From contig NZ_JANIBC010000003.1 of the NCBI RefSeq assembly GCF_024505085.1, positions 82,382 through 146,381 on the forward strand: 64,000 bases of DNA. The letters are read 5' to 3'. Shown here one piece after another: positions 28,415 to 37,549 of the stretch. Position numbers and translations under genes: made by a program. The notes beneath the pieces are model-generated. The model searched no databases, was not told where the DNA came from, and saw only the letters and a list, made by a program, of their open reading frames with translations. The stretch is from Parvularcula maris. Lineage in GTDB: Bacteria > Pseudomonadota > Alphaproteobacteria > Caulobacterales > Parvularculaceae. Position 1 is the first letter of the stretch; each line of letters begins with the position of its first letter.

Positions 28415-29152
28415 ATGTTCGATCTCAGCTCCAAGACCGCCCTCGTCACCGGCGCCACCGGCGGCATCGGCGAGGCCATCGCCCGCACCCTCCACACCCA
28501 GGGCGCCACCGTCGCCATCTCCGGCCGCAACGAGGGCAAGCTCGAAGCCCTCGCCAGCGATCTCGGCGAGCGGGTGCATATCCTGCCCGCCGATCTCTCC
28601 GATCTCGAAGCCTGCGGGGCGCTCCCCGGTCGTGCCCAGGACGCCATGGGTGGGCTCGAAATACTGATCGCCAATGCGGGCATCACCCGCGACAACCTCA
28701 TGATGCGGATGAAGGACGAGGATTTCGACGAGGTCCTCAAGGTGAACCTCACCGCCACCTGGCACCTCGCCAAGGCCTGCCTGCGCGGCATGATGAAGGC
28801 GAGGAAGGGCCGGATCATCGGCGTGACCTCGGTGGTCGGCGTCACCGGCAATCCCGGCCAGACCAACTACGCCGCTTCCAAAGCCGGCATGATCGGCATG
28901 ATGAAGAGCCTCGCCGCCGAGGTCGCCAGCCGCAACATCACCGCCAACTGCATCGCGCCCGGCTTCATCGCCACGCCGATGACCGACGCTCTGACCGACG
29001 ACCAGAAGGGCAAGATCAACGAGGCGATCCCCGCTGGCCGCATGGGCACGCCGGAGGAGATCGCGGGTGCCGCCGCCTATCTCGCCTCGGACGAAGCCGC
29101 CTATGTTACGGGCCAGACCCTGCACGTGAACGGCGGCATGGCGATGATCTGA
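28415..29152 (+). CDS. fabG: 3-oxoacyl-[ACP] reductase
   Basis: NADPH-dependent short-chain dehydrogenase of fatty-acid elongation. 245 residues from the ATG at 28415. The cofactor loop is TGATGGIG (12-19), the NAG motif IANAGITRDN is present, and the Ser-Tyr-Lys set lies in TSVVGVTGNPGQ-TNYAASKAG. The C-terminal GQTLHVNGGMAMI is typical of FabG. A GTG at 28379 overlapping the kinase stop (GTGA) would add 12 residues and cannot be excluded. Confidence 0.95.
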   Translation: MFDLSSKTALVTGATGGIGEAIARTLHTQGATVAISGRNEGKLEALASDLGERVHILPADLSDLEACGALPGRAQDAMGGLEILIANAGITRDNLMMRMKDEDFDEVLKVNLTATWHLAKACLRGMMKARKGRIIGVTSVVGVTGNPGQTNYAASKAGMIGMMKSLAAEVASRNITANCIAPGFIATPMTDALTDDQKGKINEAIPAGRMGTPEEIAGAAAYLASDEAAYVTGQTLHVNGGMAMI

Positions 29153-29513
29153 CGGCGTAGGGCAGCTCACCGCAGGTGTGCCGCCGTTCCAAGGGCTGAT
29201 GTCACTGCGCGGTAGTGGGTCAGTTTGAATATTTGAGGCAAAGAACTGGCACCACCCCCACCTCTTCCTCCGGGAGAGGTCGAAGGCTGCGTAGCAGGCT
29301 TCGGGTGAGGGCCTCCATAGAGCGAGCGTCGCCTGCTACTTGCCCTCACTCGACATTATAAATGTCGATCTCTGAAAGGGAGAGATAAGCGAGCAGGCCC
29401 CTCAACGAAGAAGACTGCCGTCTTCATTTCCAACTGACCCACTACCTACTGCGCGGCTCGCTTGCGAAGAAAACATATCGGATGTGTAGTCCCCTCCGAG
29501 GGGGGACGATCCT
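29153..29513. other. Intergenic region after fabG
   Basis: A 361-bp gap without a gene. It contains imperfect GC-rich inverted segments around 29250-29350 and a duplicated short motif, CAGTTTGAA (29221) against CCAACTGACCCACTACCT (29430), where the second partly mirrors GGTAGTGGGTCAG at 29210-29222. This pair (29210-29222 and 29434-29447) is an inverted repeat about 220 bases apart and could bound a small decayed mobile unit. Confidence 0.5.
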
Positions 29514-29987
29514 ATGAAGCGCTTCATCATGGTGATTGTTGGCTTCGCTGCACTGCTCGGTGGGGCACAGGCTGAAGTTGACGAGGAGACCCGCAGCGCT
29601 GCCGTCGCCGTCTTCGATGAGATGCGAGAGACGTTCGAGCGCCATGCCGGACAGGCCGATCCGTCACCTCTTTTTGCGCTGTTGCGACCGGATACGGCGA
29701 TGGTCTCTCCGGGCGGGCCGGTCTGGGACCGCATCTATGCCGATGCGGCGGAGCAGGGTCTTCCTTTTCCCAACGGCTTTTCCATTGACGTCCAGCCCCG
29801 CGAAGTCGTCGTCATGAGCGAAGAATGGGCCTATGAGTTCGGCACGTCCGTCGTCACCTACACCCCTCAAGGTGAAGAGCCGATGACGGTGCGGGATACC
29901 TATCTTCTGCTTCTGCGCAATGAGGGGGAGGGCTGGAAGCTCTACCGCGAAGTCGCCAGCCTGCGCGCCCCGCCAGGCGGTTGGTAG
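29514..29987 (+). CDS. Secreted NTF2/SnoaL-like (DUF4440-type) protein
   Basis: 157 residues with a signal peptide (MKRFIMVIVGFAALLGGAQA). The body looks like an NTF2-fold domain: helical start (EETRSAAVAVFDEMRETFERH), then VVVMSEEWAYEFGTSVVTYTP and TVRDTYLLLLRNEGEGWKLYREVAS, the pattern of SnoaL/DUF4440 proteins. Such proteins bind small ligands or act as accessory enzymes; the role here is unknown. It precedes the MscS-like gene by 35 bases or less, on the same strand. Confidence 0.7.
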   Translation: MKRFIMVIVGFAALLGGAQAEVDEETRSAAVAVFDEMRETFERHAGQADPSPLFALLRPDTAMVSPGGPVWDRIYADAAEQGLPFPNGFSIDVQPREVVVMSEEWAYEFGTSVVTYTPQGEEPMTVRDTYLLLLRNEGEGWKLYREVASLRAPPGGW

Positions 29988-30022
29988 GGAACTTTTCCGG
30001 CGGCTCTCCATTTCCAGCAGTG

Positions 30023-31036
30023 ATGCAAGAACAGCAAGCGCCTGCGCCGGAAAACCCGAATGCCCCGCTCCCCGAAGAGAGCCCCTCCGGCGAGGATGCG
30101 CCTCTCGACGAGGCGCTGAAACCCACCGAGATATCGAGCTTCTCGGACTTCACTACCTACCTCTTCGACCGGTTCGAAAGCTACGTCACCGGCGCCATCG
30201 CCTTGGCGCCCAAGCTCATTATCGCGGCGATCATCCTGGCCCTGACTTGGCTGGTCGCAAGGGGGGTCCGGTTCGTGGCGGGCTGGATCACCCACCGCAC
30301 CCATGCCCGGCAGAGCCTGACCGATCTCGCCAAGACCCTGAGCGGGCTTCTGGTCTGGTTCTTCGGCGGTTTCTCGGCCCTCGCCGTGATCTTCCCCTCG
30401 ATCAATCCCAGCTCGCTCCTGGCGGGCCTCGGGGTCGGCGGCATCGTCATCGGCATCGCCTTCCAGGACATTTTCAAGAACTTCATGGCCGGGGTGTTGA
30501 TCCTCGCCCGCAAGACCATGTCGATCGGCGACTATATCTCCTCCGGCGACGTGGAGGGGCGGATCGAGCGGATCACCCTGCGCGACACCTATCTCAGGCG
30601 CGTCGACCGTGAGCTGGTGCTGGTGCCCAACGCCTATCTCTTCGAGAACCCGGTGCGCGTCTGGACCGATCCCGACCACCGCCGCTACGACGTGGTCGTG
30701 GGCGTGGGCTACGGCGAGAACGTCGCCGAGGCGCGGCAGGTCATCGAGAAGGCCGTCTCCACGTTGGAGTTCGGCTCTGCCAACAAGCCTCAGGTCTTCG
30801 CCGCCGAGTTCGCGGACAGCTCCATCAACTTCAACGTGCGCTGGTGGGCCGAGCCCGAGCCCCTCGACATGCATCGGAGCCGCGATCAGGTCGTGCAGGC
30901 GATCAAGGAGGCCCTCGACGGTGCCGGGATCGAGATTCCCTTCCCCTACCGGACGCTGACCTTCGCGGAGGGCTTGCGAATCGATGGCGGCCCGAAGGAC
31001 GAAGAGAAACAGCAGGATGCGGAGGCCGCCGAGTAG
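30023..31036 (+). CDS. Mechanosensitive ion channel, MscS family
   Basis: 337 residues from the ATG at 30023; a TTG at 29981 is an alternative start. Three membrane helices lie near 50-180. The pore helix and following beta domain are recognisable: LLAGLGVGGIVIGIAFQDIFKNFMAG, then SIGDYISSGDVEGRIERITLRDTYLR and VLVPNAYLFENPV. It should act as a small-conductance tension valve protecting against osmotic downshock. It sits between fabG and acpP, where no channel gene is normally found. Confidence 0.92.
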   Translation: MQEQQAPAPENPNAPLPEESPSGEDAPLDEALKPTEISSFSDFTTYLFDRFESYVTGAIALAPKLIIAAIILALTWLVARGVRFVAGWITHRTHARQSLTDLAKTLSGLLVWFFGGFSALAVIFPSINPSSLLAGLGVGGIVIGIAFQDIFKNFMAGVLILARKTMSIGDYISSGDVEGRIERITLRDTYLRRVDRELVLVPNAYLFENPVRVWTDPDHRRYDVVVGVGYGENVAEARQVIEKAVSTLEFGSANKPQVFAAEFADSSINFNVRWWAEPEPLDMHRSRDQVVQAIKEALDGAGIEIPFPYRTLTFAEGLRIDGGPKDEEKQQDAEAAE

Positions 31037-31223
31037 TTGAATATTGCCGAACTGTTAGAAGGATTTTCTTCAGGAACCGGCAACTTCTCAAGCGTCACAA
31101 GCCTTTCCGCCACGCCCTGTATTGGACCATCAACCCCGCTTGCGCCCCGGATGGGGTTCCCTTACAGCGCGAGCACCAACACATACCCCTCGCCATGAGG
31201 GCGAGAGGAAGAAGGAGTTCCCC

Positions 31224-31460
31224 ATGTCGGACATCGCCGCACGCGTTCAGAAGATCACCGCTGAGAATCTCGATGTGGACGCGTCGAAAGTCGAGCCGAA
31301 AGCCAGCTTCATCGACGACCTCGGCGCGGACAGCCTCGACATCGTCGAGCTCGTCATGGCCTTCGAGGAAGAGTTCGACATCGAGATCCCCGATGACGCC
31401 GCCGAGAACATCCAGACCGTCGGCGACGCCATCAAGTTCATCGAAGAGCGCAAGAAGTAA
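31224..31460 (+). CDS. acpP: Acyl carrier protein
   Basis: 78-residue acidic carrier of fatty-acid synthesis. Ser37 in [12 protein letters not shown] takes the phosphopantetheine arm. The ribosome site GAAGGAG precedes the ATG by eight bases. fabF follows 92 bases later in the standard order. The 187-bp gap upstream should contain the promoter. Confidence 0.98.
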   Translation: MSDIAARVQKITAENLDVDASKVEPKASFIDDLGADSLDIVELVMAFEEEFDIEIPDDAAENIQTVGDAIKFIEERKK

Positions 31461-31552
31461 GCGCTCCGATACGCTGCGGCGCAGGGTCTAGGCCGGAACC
31501 TGCGCACGCGGCCCCTTCGTTCCCTCCGGTCTTCAGTGGTTAGGAGGCCGCG

Positions 31553-32827
31553 ATGCAAAGACGTGTCGTCGTGACGGGCCTGGGTCTCGTCACCCCGGTC
31601 GGCAGCGGAACGAAGGAAGCAGCCTGGCAGGGGCCATGGAAAGCGCTCCTGGAAGGCAAGTCCGGCGCCCGCCGCATTGACGATCTCTTCGACGTCTCCG
31701 ACCTCGGCTGCCAGATTGGCGCGCCCGTGCCCCGTGACGGCCAGCTGGCCTTCAACCCCGATGACTGGGTCGCGCCCAAAGAGCAGCGCCGGATAGAGGA
31801 CTTCATCGTCTTCGGCATGGCGGCTGCCGAGATGGCGCTGGCTGATTCGGGCCTGCCCCTCGATAGCGACGAGGCCAAGGAGCGCACCGGCGTCCTGATG
31901 GGCTCAGGGATCGGCGGCCTCGACGGCATCGCCCAGACCGCGCTCTCGCTACAGGAGAAGGGGCCGCGCAAGGTCTCGCCCTTCTTCATTCCCTCCTGCC
32001 TGATCAACCTCACCTCCGGGCAGATCTCCATCAAGCACCAGCTCAAGGGGCCGAACCACGCGGTGGTCACCGCCTGCGCCACGGGCGTGCATGCTATCGG
32101 CGATGCGGCGCGGCTGATCGCCTATGGCGACGCCGACGCCATGGTCGCGGGCGGCACCGAAGGTTCGATCTGCCGCATCGGCTATGCGGGCTTCCTAGCC
32201 TGCAAGGCGCTGACCACGGGCTTCAACGACAACCCGACGGCAGCTTCCCGCCCTTACGATAAGGACCGCGACGGCTTCCTGATGGGCGAGGGCGCAGGCG
32301 TCGTGATCCTTGAGGAGTACGAGAAGGCCAAGGCCCGCGGCGCCACCATCTACGCCGAGATCACCGGCTACGGTCTGTCGGGCGATGCCTACCACGTGAC
32401 CGCCCCGGCGGAAGACGGGGATGGCGGCTACCGGGCCATGAAGGCGGCGATCGCGCGGGCAGGGGTGGACCCCTCCGAGATCGGCTATGTCAACGCCCAC
32501 GGCACCTCGACGCCTTTGGGCGACGAGGCCGAGCTGCGCGCGGTGGAGCGCCTGTTTGGTGATGCGGCGGACGGGCTGGTGATGTCCTCCACCAAGTCCT
32601 CGGTCGGACACCTCTTGGGTGCGGCGGGAGCCATCGAGGCGATCTACTCGATCCTCGCCATGCGCGACGGCGTGGCGCCAGCGACCCTCAACCTCGACAA
32701 CCCGTCCGTGGAGACGAAGATCAACCTCGCACCCAAAACGCCGGTGGAGAAAAGCATCGATTGCGTGCTATCCAACTCCTTCGGCTTTGGGGGCACCAAT
32801 GCATCGATCGTCATGCGCAAGGTCTAA
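31553..32827 (+). CDS. fabF: 3-oxoacyl-[ACP] synthase II
   Basis: Condensing enzyme of fatty-acid elongation. 424 residues. The active-site Cys175 lies in [12 protein letters not shown]; the two histidines are in [11 protein letters not shown] (near 315) and [12 protein letters not shown] (near 350). It starts with [17 protein letters not shown], the KAS II signature. It heads the conserved run fabF-mltG-yicC-gmk with tiny gaps. Confidence 0.98.
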   Translation: MQRRVVVTGLGLVTPVGSGTKEAAWQGPWKALLEGKSGARRIDDLFDVSDLGCQIGAPVPRDGQLAFNPDDWVAPKEQRRIEDFIVFGMAAAEMALADSGLPLDSDEAKERTGVLMGSGIGGLDGIAQTALSLQEKGPRKVSPFFIPSCLINLTSGQISIKHQLKGPNHAVVTACATGVHAIGDAARLIAYGDADAMVAGGTEGSICRIGYAGFLACKALTTGFNDNPTAASRPYDKDRDGFLMGEGAGVVILEEYEKAKARGATIYAEITGYGLSGDAYHVTAPAEDGDGGYRAMKAAIARAGVDPSEIGYVNAHGTSTPLGDEAELRAVERLFGDAADGLVMSSTKSSVGHLLGAAGAIEAIYSILAMRDGVAPATLNLDNPSVETKINLAPKTPVEKSIDCVLSNSFGFGGTNASIVMRKV

Positions 32828-32831
32828 GACG

Positions 32832-33833
32832 TTGAGAAGCGGGCAGGACGGCTTCCTCCGCATCATCCTTCTCCTGCTGCTGGCGGTGCTGGCCGCCACG
32901 GCGCTGGTCGGCTTCCTGGCCGTCCAGAAGCTTCAGGCGGACGGCCCCCTGGACGAGCCCGCCGTCATCTGGGTCGAGCGCGGCGACAGTCTGCGCCGGG
33001 TGGAGGAGAAGCTGGCGATCCTCGGCGCGATCGACGAGCCGGGCATGTTCTACTACTACGGCCGCGCCACGGGCCTCGCCGAGGGCCTGCGCGCCGGCGA
33101 GTTCGAAGTGCCTGCCGGCGCTTCGCTTCAAGACATTGCAACGGTCCTGACCGAGGCCGACCCCATCCTGCGCTTCGTCACCATCCCCGAGGGCGTCACC
33201 GTGGCCCAGGCCATGCGCCTCATCGAGGCGGCACCCATGCTCAAAGGCGATGTGGGCATTGCTCCGCCCGAGGGGACCATGCTGCCCGAGACCTACGCCT
33301 ATGAGCGCGGGGAGACGCGGGAGGCCCTGGTCGCTCGCACCACCTCTGCTCACCAAGCGCTGGTAGACGAGCTATGGCCGAACCGGGCTTCTGACCTTCC
33401 GGTGAAGACGAAGGAGGAGGCGGTTATTCTCGCCTCCATCGTGGAGAAAGAGACCGCCGTTCCGGAGGAACGCCCCCGCGTGGCGGCCGTCTTCACCAAT
33501 CGCCTGCGGCGCGGCATGCGGCTCCAGTCCGACCCCACCATCATCTACGGTGTCACCGGCGGCGAGCCGATGGGGCGGGGCATCAGGCGCTCCGAGCTCG
33601 CCAACGCCGAAAACCCCTACAACACCTACCGGGTGGGCGGCCTCCCGCCGACGCCCATCGCCAATCCGGGACGGGAGTCGCTGGCGGCGGTGCTGAACCC
33701 GGCGGACACCAACGATCTCTACTTCGTCGCCGACGGCACGGGCGGGCACGCTTTCGCCGCGACCCTGCGCGAGCACAACGCCAATGTTGCCCGCTGGCGC
33801 GCCATCGAGCGGGCGCGCAAGCAGGGCGGGTAG
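32832..33833 (+). CDS. mltG: Endolytic murein transglycosylase MltG
   Basis: Inner-membrane enzyme that cuts nascent glycan strands and sets their length. 333 residues from a TTG at 32832, four bases after the fabF stop; no ATG occurs near the membrane helix (FLRIILLLLLAVLAATALVGF). The YceG catalytic region is clear: EAVILASIVEKETAVPEERPRVA (catalytic Glu in EKE), RLRRGMRLQSDPTIIYG, and NPYNTYRVGGLPPTPIANPG. Its neighbours are the usual alphaproteobacterial ones. Confidence 0.95.
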   Translation: MRSGQDGFLRIILLLLLAVLAATALVGFLAVQKLQADGPLDEPAVIWVERGDSLRRVEEKLAILGAIDEPGMFYYYGRATGLAEGLRAGEFEVPAGASLQDIATVLTEADPILRFVTIPEGVTVAQAMRLIEAAPMLKGDVGIAPPEGTMLPETYAYERGETREALVARTTSAHQALVDELWPNRASDLPVKTKEEAVILASIVEKETAVPEERPRVAAVFTNRLRRGMRLQSDPTIIYGVTGGEPMGRGIRRSELANAENPYNTYRVGGLPPTPIANPGRESLAAVLNPADTNDLYFVADGTGGHAFAATLREHNANVARWRAIERARKQGG

Positions 33834-33835
33834 GG

Positions 33836-34729
33836 GTGGTCTCGAAAGACCAGCCCGGCCCACTCCAGTCCATGACCGGCTACGGCTCGGCGGAGGGGGA
33901 GGCGGCGGGCGCCTCGTTCCGCTGGGAGATGCGCTCGGTCAACGGGCGCGGGCTCGACGCCAAGATGCGCCTGCCCCAGGGCGCCGAAGAGCTCGAGCCG
34001 CAGCTTCGCAAGAAGCTCGCGCCCCTCCAGCGCGGCACAGTGAACATCTCGCTCAAGCTGACCCGCGAGGAGAGCGACGCGGCCCTGGTCGTCGACGAGG
34101 AGGCCCTGGCCGCCGCGGCCCACGCCATCCAGACCGTGCGCACGGCCATCGAGTGCGACCTGCCGAGGCCAGAAGCGGTGCTCTCGATGCGCGGCGTCCT
34201 CGCCCCGCCCACCGCCGAGAAGACCTTTCCGGAAGTGCTGCTGGCCGCGCTCGATGAGAGCTTCGGGCGGGCCGTCGCGGCGCTTCTCAGCTCACGCCAG
34301 GCCGAGGGGGCGGAGATTTCCGCTGTCCTCAAGGACCGCCTTACTGCGATGCAGAAGCTCGTCGCCGATGTGCGCGAGGGTACGGCGAACACCCGCGCCG
34401 ACCTCACCGCAAAGCTTCGCGCCCAGGTGGAGGAGGTGGCCCCCGGCCTCGTCTCCGACGACCGTGTGGCCCAGGAGGTGGTGATGCTGGCCATCAAGGC
34501 CGATGTCAGCGAGGAGCTCGATCGTCTCTCCGTGCACCTCTCATCCTTCGCAGAGCAGCTCGAAAAGGGCGGCGCCGTGGGGCGGCGGCTCGAGTTTCTG
34601 AGCCAGGAGCTGATGCGCGAGGCTTCGACCCTCACGGTCAAGCTGCCCTCGGCGGAGCTCAAGAACCTCGGGCTCGACTTCAAGGAGCACGTTGACAGCT
34701 TGCGCGAGCAAGTCTTGAACCTCGCATGA
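33836..34729 (+). CDS. yicC: YicC family endoribonuclease-like protein
   Basis: 297 residues from a GTG at 33836, two bases past mltG. The family N terminus LQSMTGYGSAEG, the segment RWEMRSVNGRGLDAKMRLP and the C-terminal GRRLEFLSQELMREASTL plus LKNLGLDFKEHVDSLREQVLNL are diagnostic. E. coli YicC was reported to act on RNA stability; the role here is taken from family. Its stop overlaps the gmk start (ATGA). Confidence 0.94.
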   Translation: MVSKDQPGPLQSMTGYGSAEGEAAGASFRWEMRSVNGRGLDAKMRLPQGAEELEPQLRKKLAPLQRGTVNISLKLTREESDAALVVDEEALAAAAHAIQTVRTAIECDLPRPEAVLSMRGVLAPPTAEKTFPEVLLAALDESFGRAVAALLSSRQAEGAEISAVLKDRLTAMQKLVADVREGTANTRADLTAKLRAQVEEVAPGLVSDDRVAQEVVMLAIKADVSEELDRLSVHLSSFAEQLEKGGAVGRRLEFLSQELMREASTLTVKLPSAELKNLGLDFKEHVDSLREQVLNLA

Positions 34730-35376
34730 GCGAAAAAGCACTGATCGAACGGCGCGGGCTCCTGCTCGTGGTCTCGAGCCCTTCGGGCGCTGGCAAGACC
34801 ACCCTGGCCAAGAGGCTGCTGGGCTCCGATGCAGGGATCGCCATCTCGATCTCGGCAACGACGCGTCCCAAGCGCCCCGGCGAGATCGACGGCAAGGACT
34901 ACCACTTCATCACCCCGGACGAGTTCGAGCGCCGCGACCGCGCGGGCTTTTTCCTGGAGAGCGCCAAGGTCTTCGGCAACCGCTACGGCACGCCGAAGGA
35001 GGAGGTCTTCAACACGCTGGAGACCGGAAAGGACATCCTCTTCGACATCGACTGGCAGGGCAAGCAGCAGCTCGATGAGCGGGCGGGGGGCGACGTGGTC
35101 TCGGTCTTCATCCTGCCCCCCTCCCGCGACGCACTGGAGCAGCGCCTGCGCTCCCGCGGCCAGGACGATGACGAGGTGATCCGCCGCCGCATGGAGATGG
35201 CCGACAACGAGATCAGCCACTACGCCGAGTACGAATATGTCATCCTCAACGACGACATCGACAAGGCGGATACCCAGCTTCGGTCGATCCTGGCAGCGGA
35301 GCGTCTGAAACGGCGACGCCAAACGGGGCTGAGGACCTTTGTGGACAGGGTCATCACCCCGGTCGTCCCGGATTGA
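34726..35376 (+). CDS. gmk: Guanylate kinase
   Basis: Phosphorylates GMP to GDP with ATP. 216 residues. The P-loop SSPSGAGKTT is near 17-26, followed by SATTRPKRPGEIDGKDYHF, which binds GMP, and ILFDIDWQGKQQL. It overlaps yicC by four bases. It closes the fabF-mltG-yicC-gmk operon. Confidence 0.97.
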   Translation: MSEKALIERRGLLLVVSSPSGAGKTTLAKRLLGSDAGIAISISATTRPKRPGEIDGKDYHFITPDEFERRDRAGFFLESAKVFGNRYGTPKEEVFNTLETGKDILFDIDWQGKQQLDERAGGDVVSVFILPPSRDALEQRLRSRGQDDDEVIRRRMEMADNEISHYAEYEYVILNDDIDKADTQLRSILAAERLKRRRQTGLRTFVDRVITPVVPD

Positions 35377-35731
35377 GACGGTACGGAAGGTTGGTCTGCT
35401 GAGCGTTTTCCTGTAAGCCCGCTGGCAGGTTCTCTTTCGTCGCAGGAAATTTATAAGATGACGGTTCTTCTCTGCCATCATCCCGGAAAGCCGTAGGCTT
35501 ATCCGGGACCCATGGAGCGACCGCCTCAAGAGTTGCGGCGGCAAGTCCATGGATCCCGGCTCTACGCTTCGCTACGGCCGGGATGACGACTGGCGAGGAA
35601 GGCGTATAGGAATTGCTTTCGTTAGACACGGCCGTCAGCAAGGCTGAGCAGCCAGCGACCATTGTATCAGATTCACCTTCCGTTATCGTTCTGAAGACGC
35701 GCTGTTAAGTCTCTGCTGCTACCAAGCTCCC
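35377..35731. other. Intergenic region between gmk and the Hpt gene
   Basis: A 355-bp gap; a family-1 palindrome (35475-35588) occupies its centre. The 140 bases after it are AT-richer and probably hold the Hpt promoter. No gene is seen. Confidence 0.6.
35475..35588. repeat. Family-1 long palindromic repeat, copy 4
   Basis: It starts with CCATCATCCCGGAAAGCC and ends CCGGGATGACG, with inner marks ATCCGGGACCCATGGA and TCCATGGATCCCGG. Relative to copy 1 the central stem is in the opposite arm order, so the unit is inserted in the other orientation. Confidence 0.85.
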
Positions 35732-36073
35732 ATGACGGACCAAGCCATCGATCTCGACCACCTCGACCGCTATGTGGCGGGCGACGTTGCACTTCGCGAT
35801 GAAGTGCTGACCATCTTCGAGGGGCAGGTCGCACGCTGCCTCAACATGCTGGACCCGGAAGGTCCGCATGAGGAGTGGCGCTCCATCGCACATGCGCTGA
35901 AGGGTGCCTCGCGCGGCATCGGCGCCTGGGCGGTCGGCTCCTACTGCGAGGAGGCTGAGCGGATGGCCGGCGCCAGCGACGACGTCGTGGCGGCCAGGCG
36001 TTCGCTCAAAGCCTCGATCGAAGCCTCCGTCGCCGAAGCGCTCGATCAGATCCGCGCCCTGCGCAAGGCCTAA
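35732..36073 (+). CDS. Histidine phosphotransfer (Hpt) protein
   Basis: 113-residue helical phosphorelay protein. The phospho-acceptor is His54 in IAHALKGASRGIGAW, the Hpt signature. It has no other domain, so it should carry phosphate between a hybrid kinase receiver and a response regulator. No cognate regulator lies next to it; the hybrid kinase at 26634 is the only candidate donor in the window. It starts MTDQAIDLDHLD. Confidence 0.87.
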   Translation: MTDQAIDLDHLDRYVAGDVALRDEVLTIFEGQVARCLNMLDPEGPHEEWRSIAHALKGASRGIGAWAVGSYCEEAERMAGASDDVVAARRSLKASIEASVAEALDQIRALRKA

Positions 36074-36188
36074 GCGCAAAAGTAGGGGCGCTTCACGGCT
36101 GCGGCATTGCCGCACCGGCAGCGTCTTCTGCTTTCCTTAACCTTCGATTCCACCATATGGTCTGTGGAACTTCGGAGGGTTACGGTCG

Positions 36189-37061
36189 ATGGCGCTACCT
36201 GATCTGGAAAGCCTGCGTGAGCTGGTCAATGTCCGGCTCGACCAGCTTGTCCCGATGGGAGCCCAGGGCGGTCCGGCCGCCGCCGCCCGCTACTCCCTTC
36301 TCGCTGGCGGCAAGCGGCTTCGCGCGATCATCACTCTGACAGCAGCCCGTACCCATGGCGGCAAGCTGGAGACGGCGCTCGATGCTGCCTGCGCGATCGA
36401 GATGATCCACTGCGCCAGCCTCATCTTCGACGACCTTCCCGCCATGGACGACGCCGCCCTGCGCCGCGGCGTGGCGACGGTGCACGCCAAGTTCGGCCAG
36501 GACATTGCTATCCTGGCTGGCATCGGCCTGATGAACGGAGCCTATGAGGTGCTGGCTAAGGCGCAGCACACCACCGAGGCGCAGCGCCTCGATATGCTGC
36601 GCATCGTCACCCGCGCGGTGGGCTGGCAAGGTCTCGTCCACGGCCAGGCCCTCGACCTCAACTCCGGCGAGAGCGACGCCCAGATCGACGCCATCCACGA
36701 GGGCAAGACCGGGGCGCTCTTCATTGCGGCCGCCGAGTGCGGCGGGGTCGCGGCCCCCTCGGTCAGCGAGAAGGACCGACGTGCCCTGCGCAGCTACGGC
36801 CGGGCGCTGGGCTTTGCCTACCAGGCCTTCGACGACGTGCTGGACCAGGTCGTCTGCGACGAGGCGGCAGGCAAGACCACCGGTAAGGACGGCGGCAAGT
36901 CGACGGCAGCCTTGGGCGGTGAGGCCTGCATCCAGTCCGGCACGGCACTCGCCAACAAGCACTTCGATCAGGCGGTGAAGGCTGTGGGCAAGACGGCGCC
37001 GCTGGCATCGCTGGCCGAGTTCATCAGGCGCTACTTCGCAGCGACTGTGGCGGCTGCCTAG
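36189..37061 (+). CDS. crtE: Geranylgeranyl diphosphate synthase
   Basis: Polyprenyl synthase that extends farnesyl to geranylgeranyl diphosphate, the carotenoid precursor. 290 residues. The first aspartate motif is DDLPAMDD (81-88) and the second FDDVLDQ (near 214). Given its place beside the crt genes, GGPP rather than FPP synthesis is inferred; an ispA-like role is the alternative. GGAGGG lies ten bases before the ATG. It converges on crtZ, whose 3' end it overlaps by four bases. Confidence 0.9.
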   Translation: MALPDLESLRELVNVRLDQLVPMGAQGGPAAAARYSLLAGGKRLRAIITLTAARTHGGKLETALDAACAIEMIHCASLIFDDLPAMDDAALRRGVATVHAKFGQDIAILAGIGLMNGAYEVLAKAQHTTEAQRLDMLRIVTRAVGWQGLVHGQALDLNSGESDAQIDAIHEGKTGALFIAAAECGGVAAPSVSEKDRRALRSYGRALGFAYQAFDDVLDQVVCDEAAGKTTGKDGGKSTAALGGEACIQSGTALANKHFDQAVKAVGKTAPLASLAEFIRRYFAATVAAA

Positions 37062-37549
37062 GCTGCAGCCTTCTTCTTTTCGCGTAGCTCTTTCAGACGC
37101 ACGCGCAAGACCTGAGGGTCGGGCGCGGCGACGAAGCCGAAGCTGACCGCGCCCTCCTTACAGGTGGTGGCGTGGTGGAGTTTGTGGGCCTGGACCAGGC
37201 GTTTGAAATAGCCGCGCTTCGGCACCCATTTGAAGGGGTAGCGCTGATGCACCAGGCCGTCATGGACGAAGGTGTAGATCAGTCCGTAGACGGAAATGCC
37301 TGTCGCCACGTACCAGATCGGTGGAAACCACAGCCAGCCGATGGTGAAGAGCGCCGTCGTGATGATGCCGAAAACGACCGCGTAAAGATCGTTGCGCTCC
37401 AGCATGTTGTCGTGGGGCTCGTGGTGGTCGGCATGCCAGGACCAGCCCCAGCCATGCATGATGTATTTATGCGCCCACCAGGCAAAGGCCTCCATGGCCG
37501 CGGCGGTGCCGAGGACAAGGACCAGTTTCTGCCAAAGGGTGAGGGTCAT
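37058..37549 (-). CDS. crtZ: Beta-carotene hydroxylase
   Basis: Non-haem di-iron membrane enzyme adding the 3,3' hydroxyls of zeaxanthin or astaxanthin. 163 residues from the ATG at 37549. The four His clusters of the fatty-acid-hydroxylase superfamily are present: HKYIMH, HADHH, HDGLVH and HKLHH. The start overlaps the crtW stop (ATGA), so the two oxygenases are coupled. It has three to four membrane helices. Confidence 0.95.
   Translation of the reverse strand: MTLTLWQKLVLVLGTAAAMEAFAWWAHKYIMHGWGWSWHADHHEPHDNMLERNDLYAVVFGIITTALFTIGWLWFPPIWYVATGISVYGLIYTFVHDGLVHQRYPFKWVPKRGYFKRLVQAHKLHHATTCKEGAVSFGFVAAPDPQVLRVRLKELREKKKAAA

Noticed and set aside
33880..35550. 556-codon minus-strand frame across yicC and gmk
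   Set aside because: It spans two well-identified overlapping genes and runs into a palindromic repeat.
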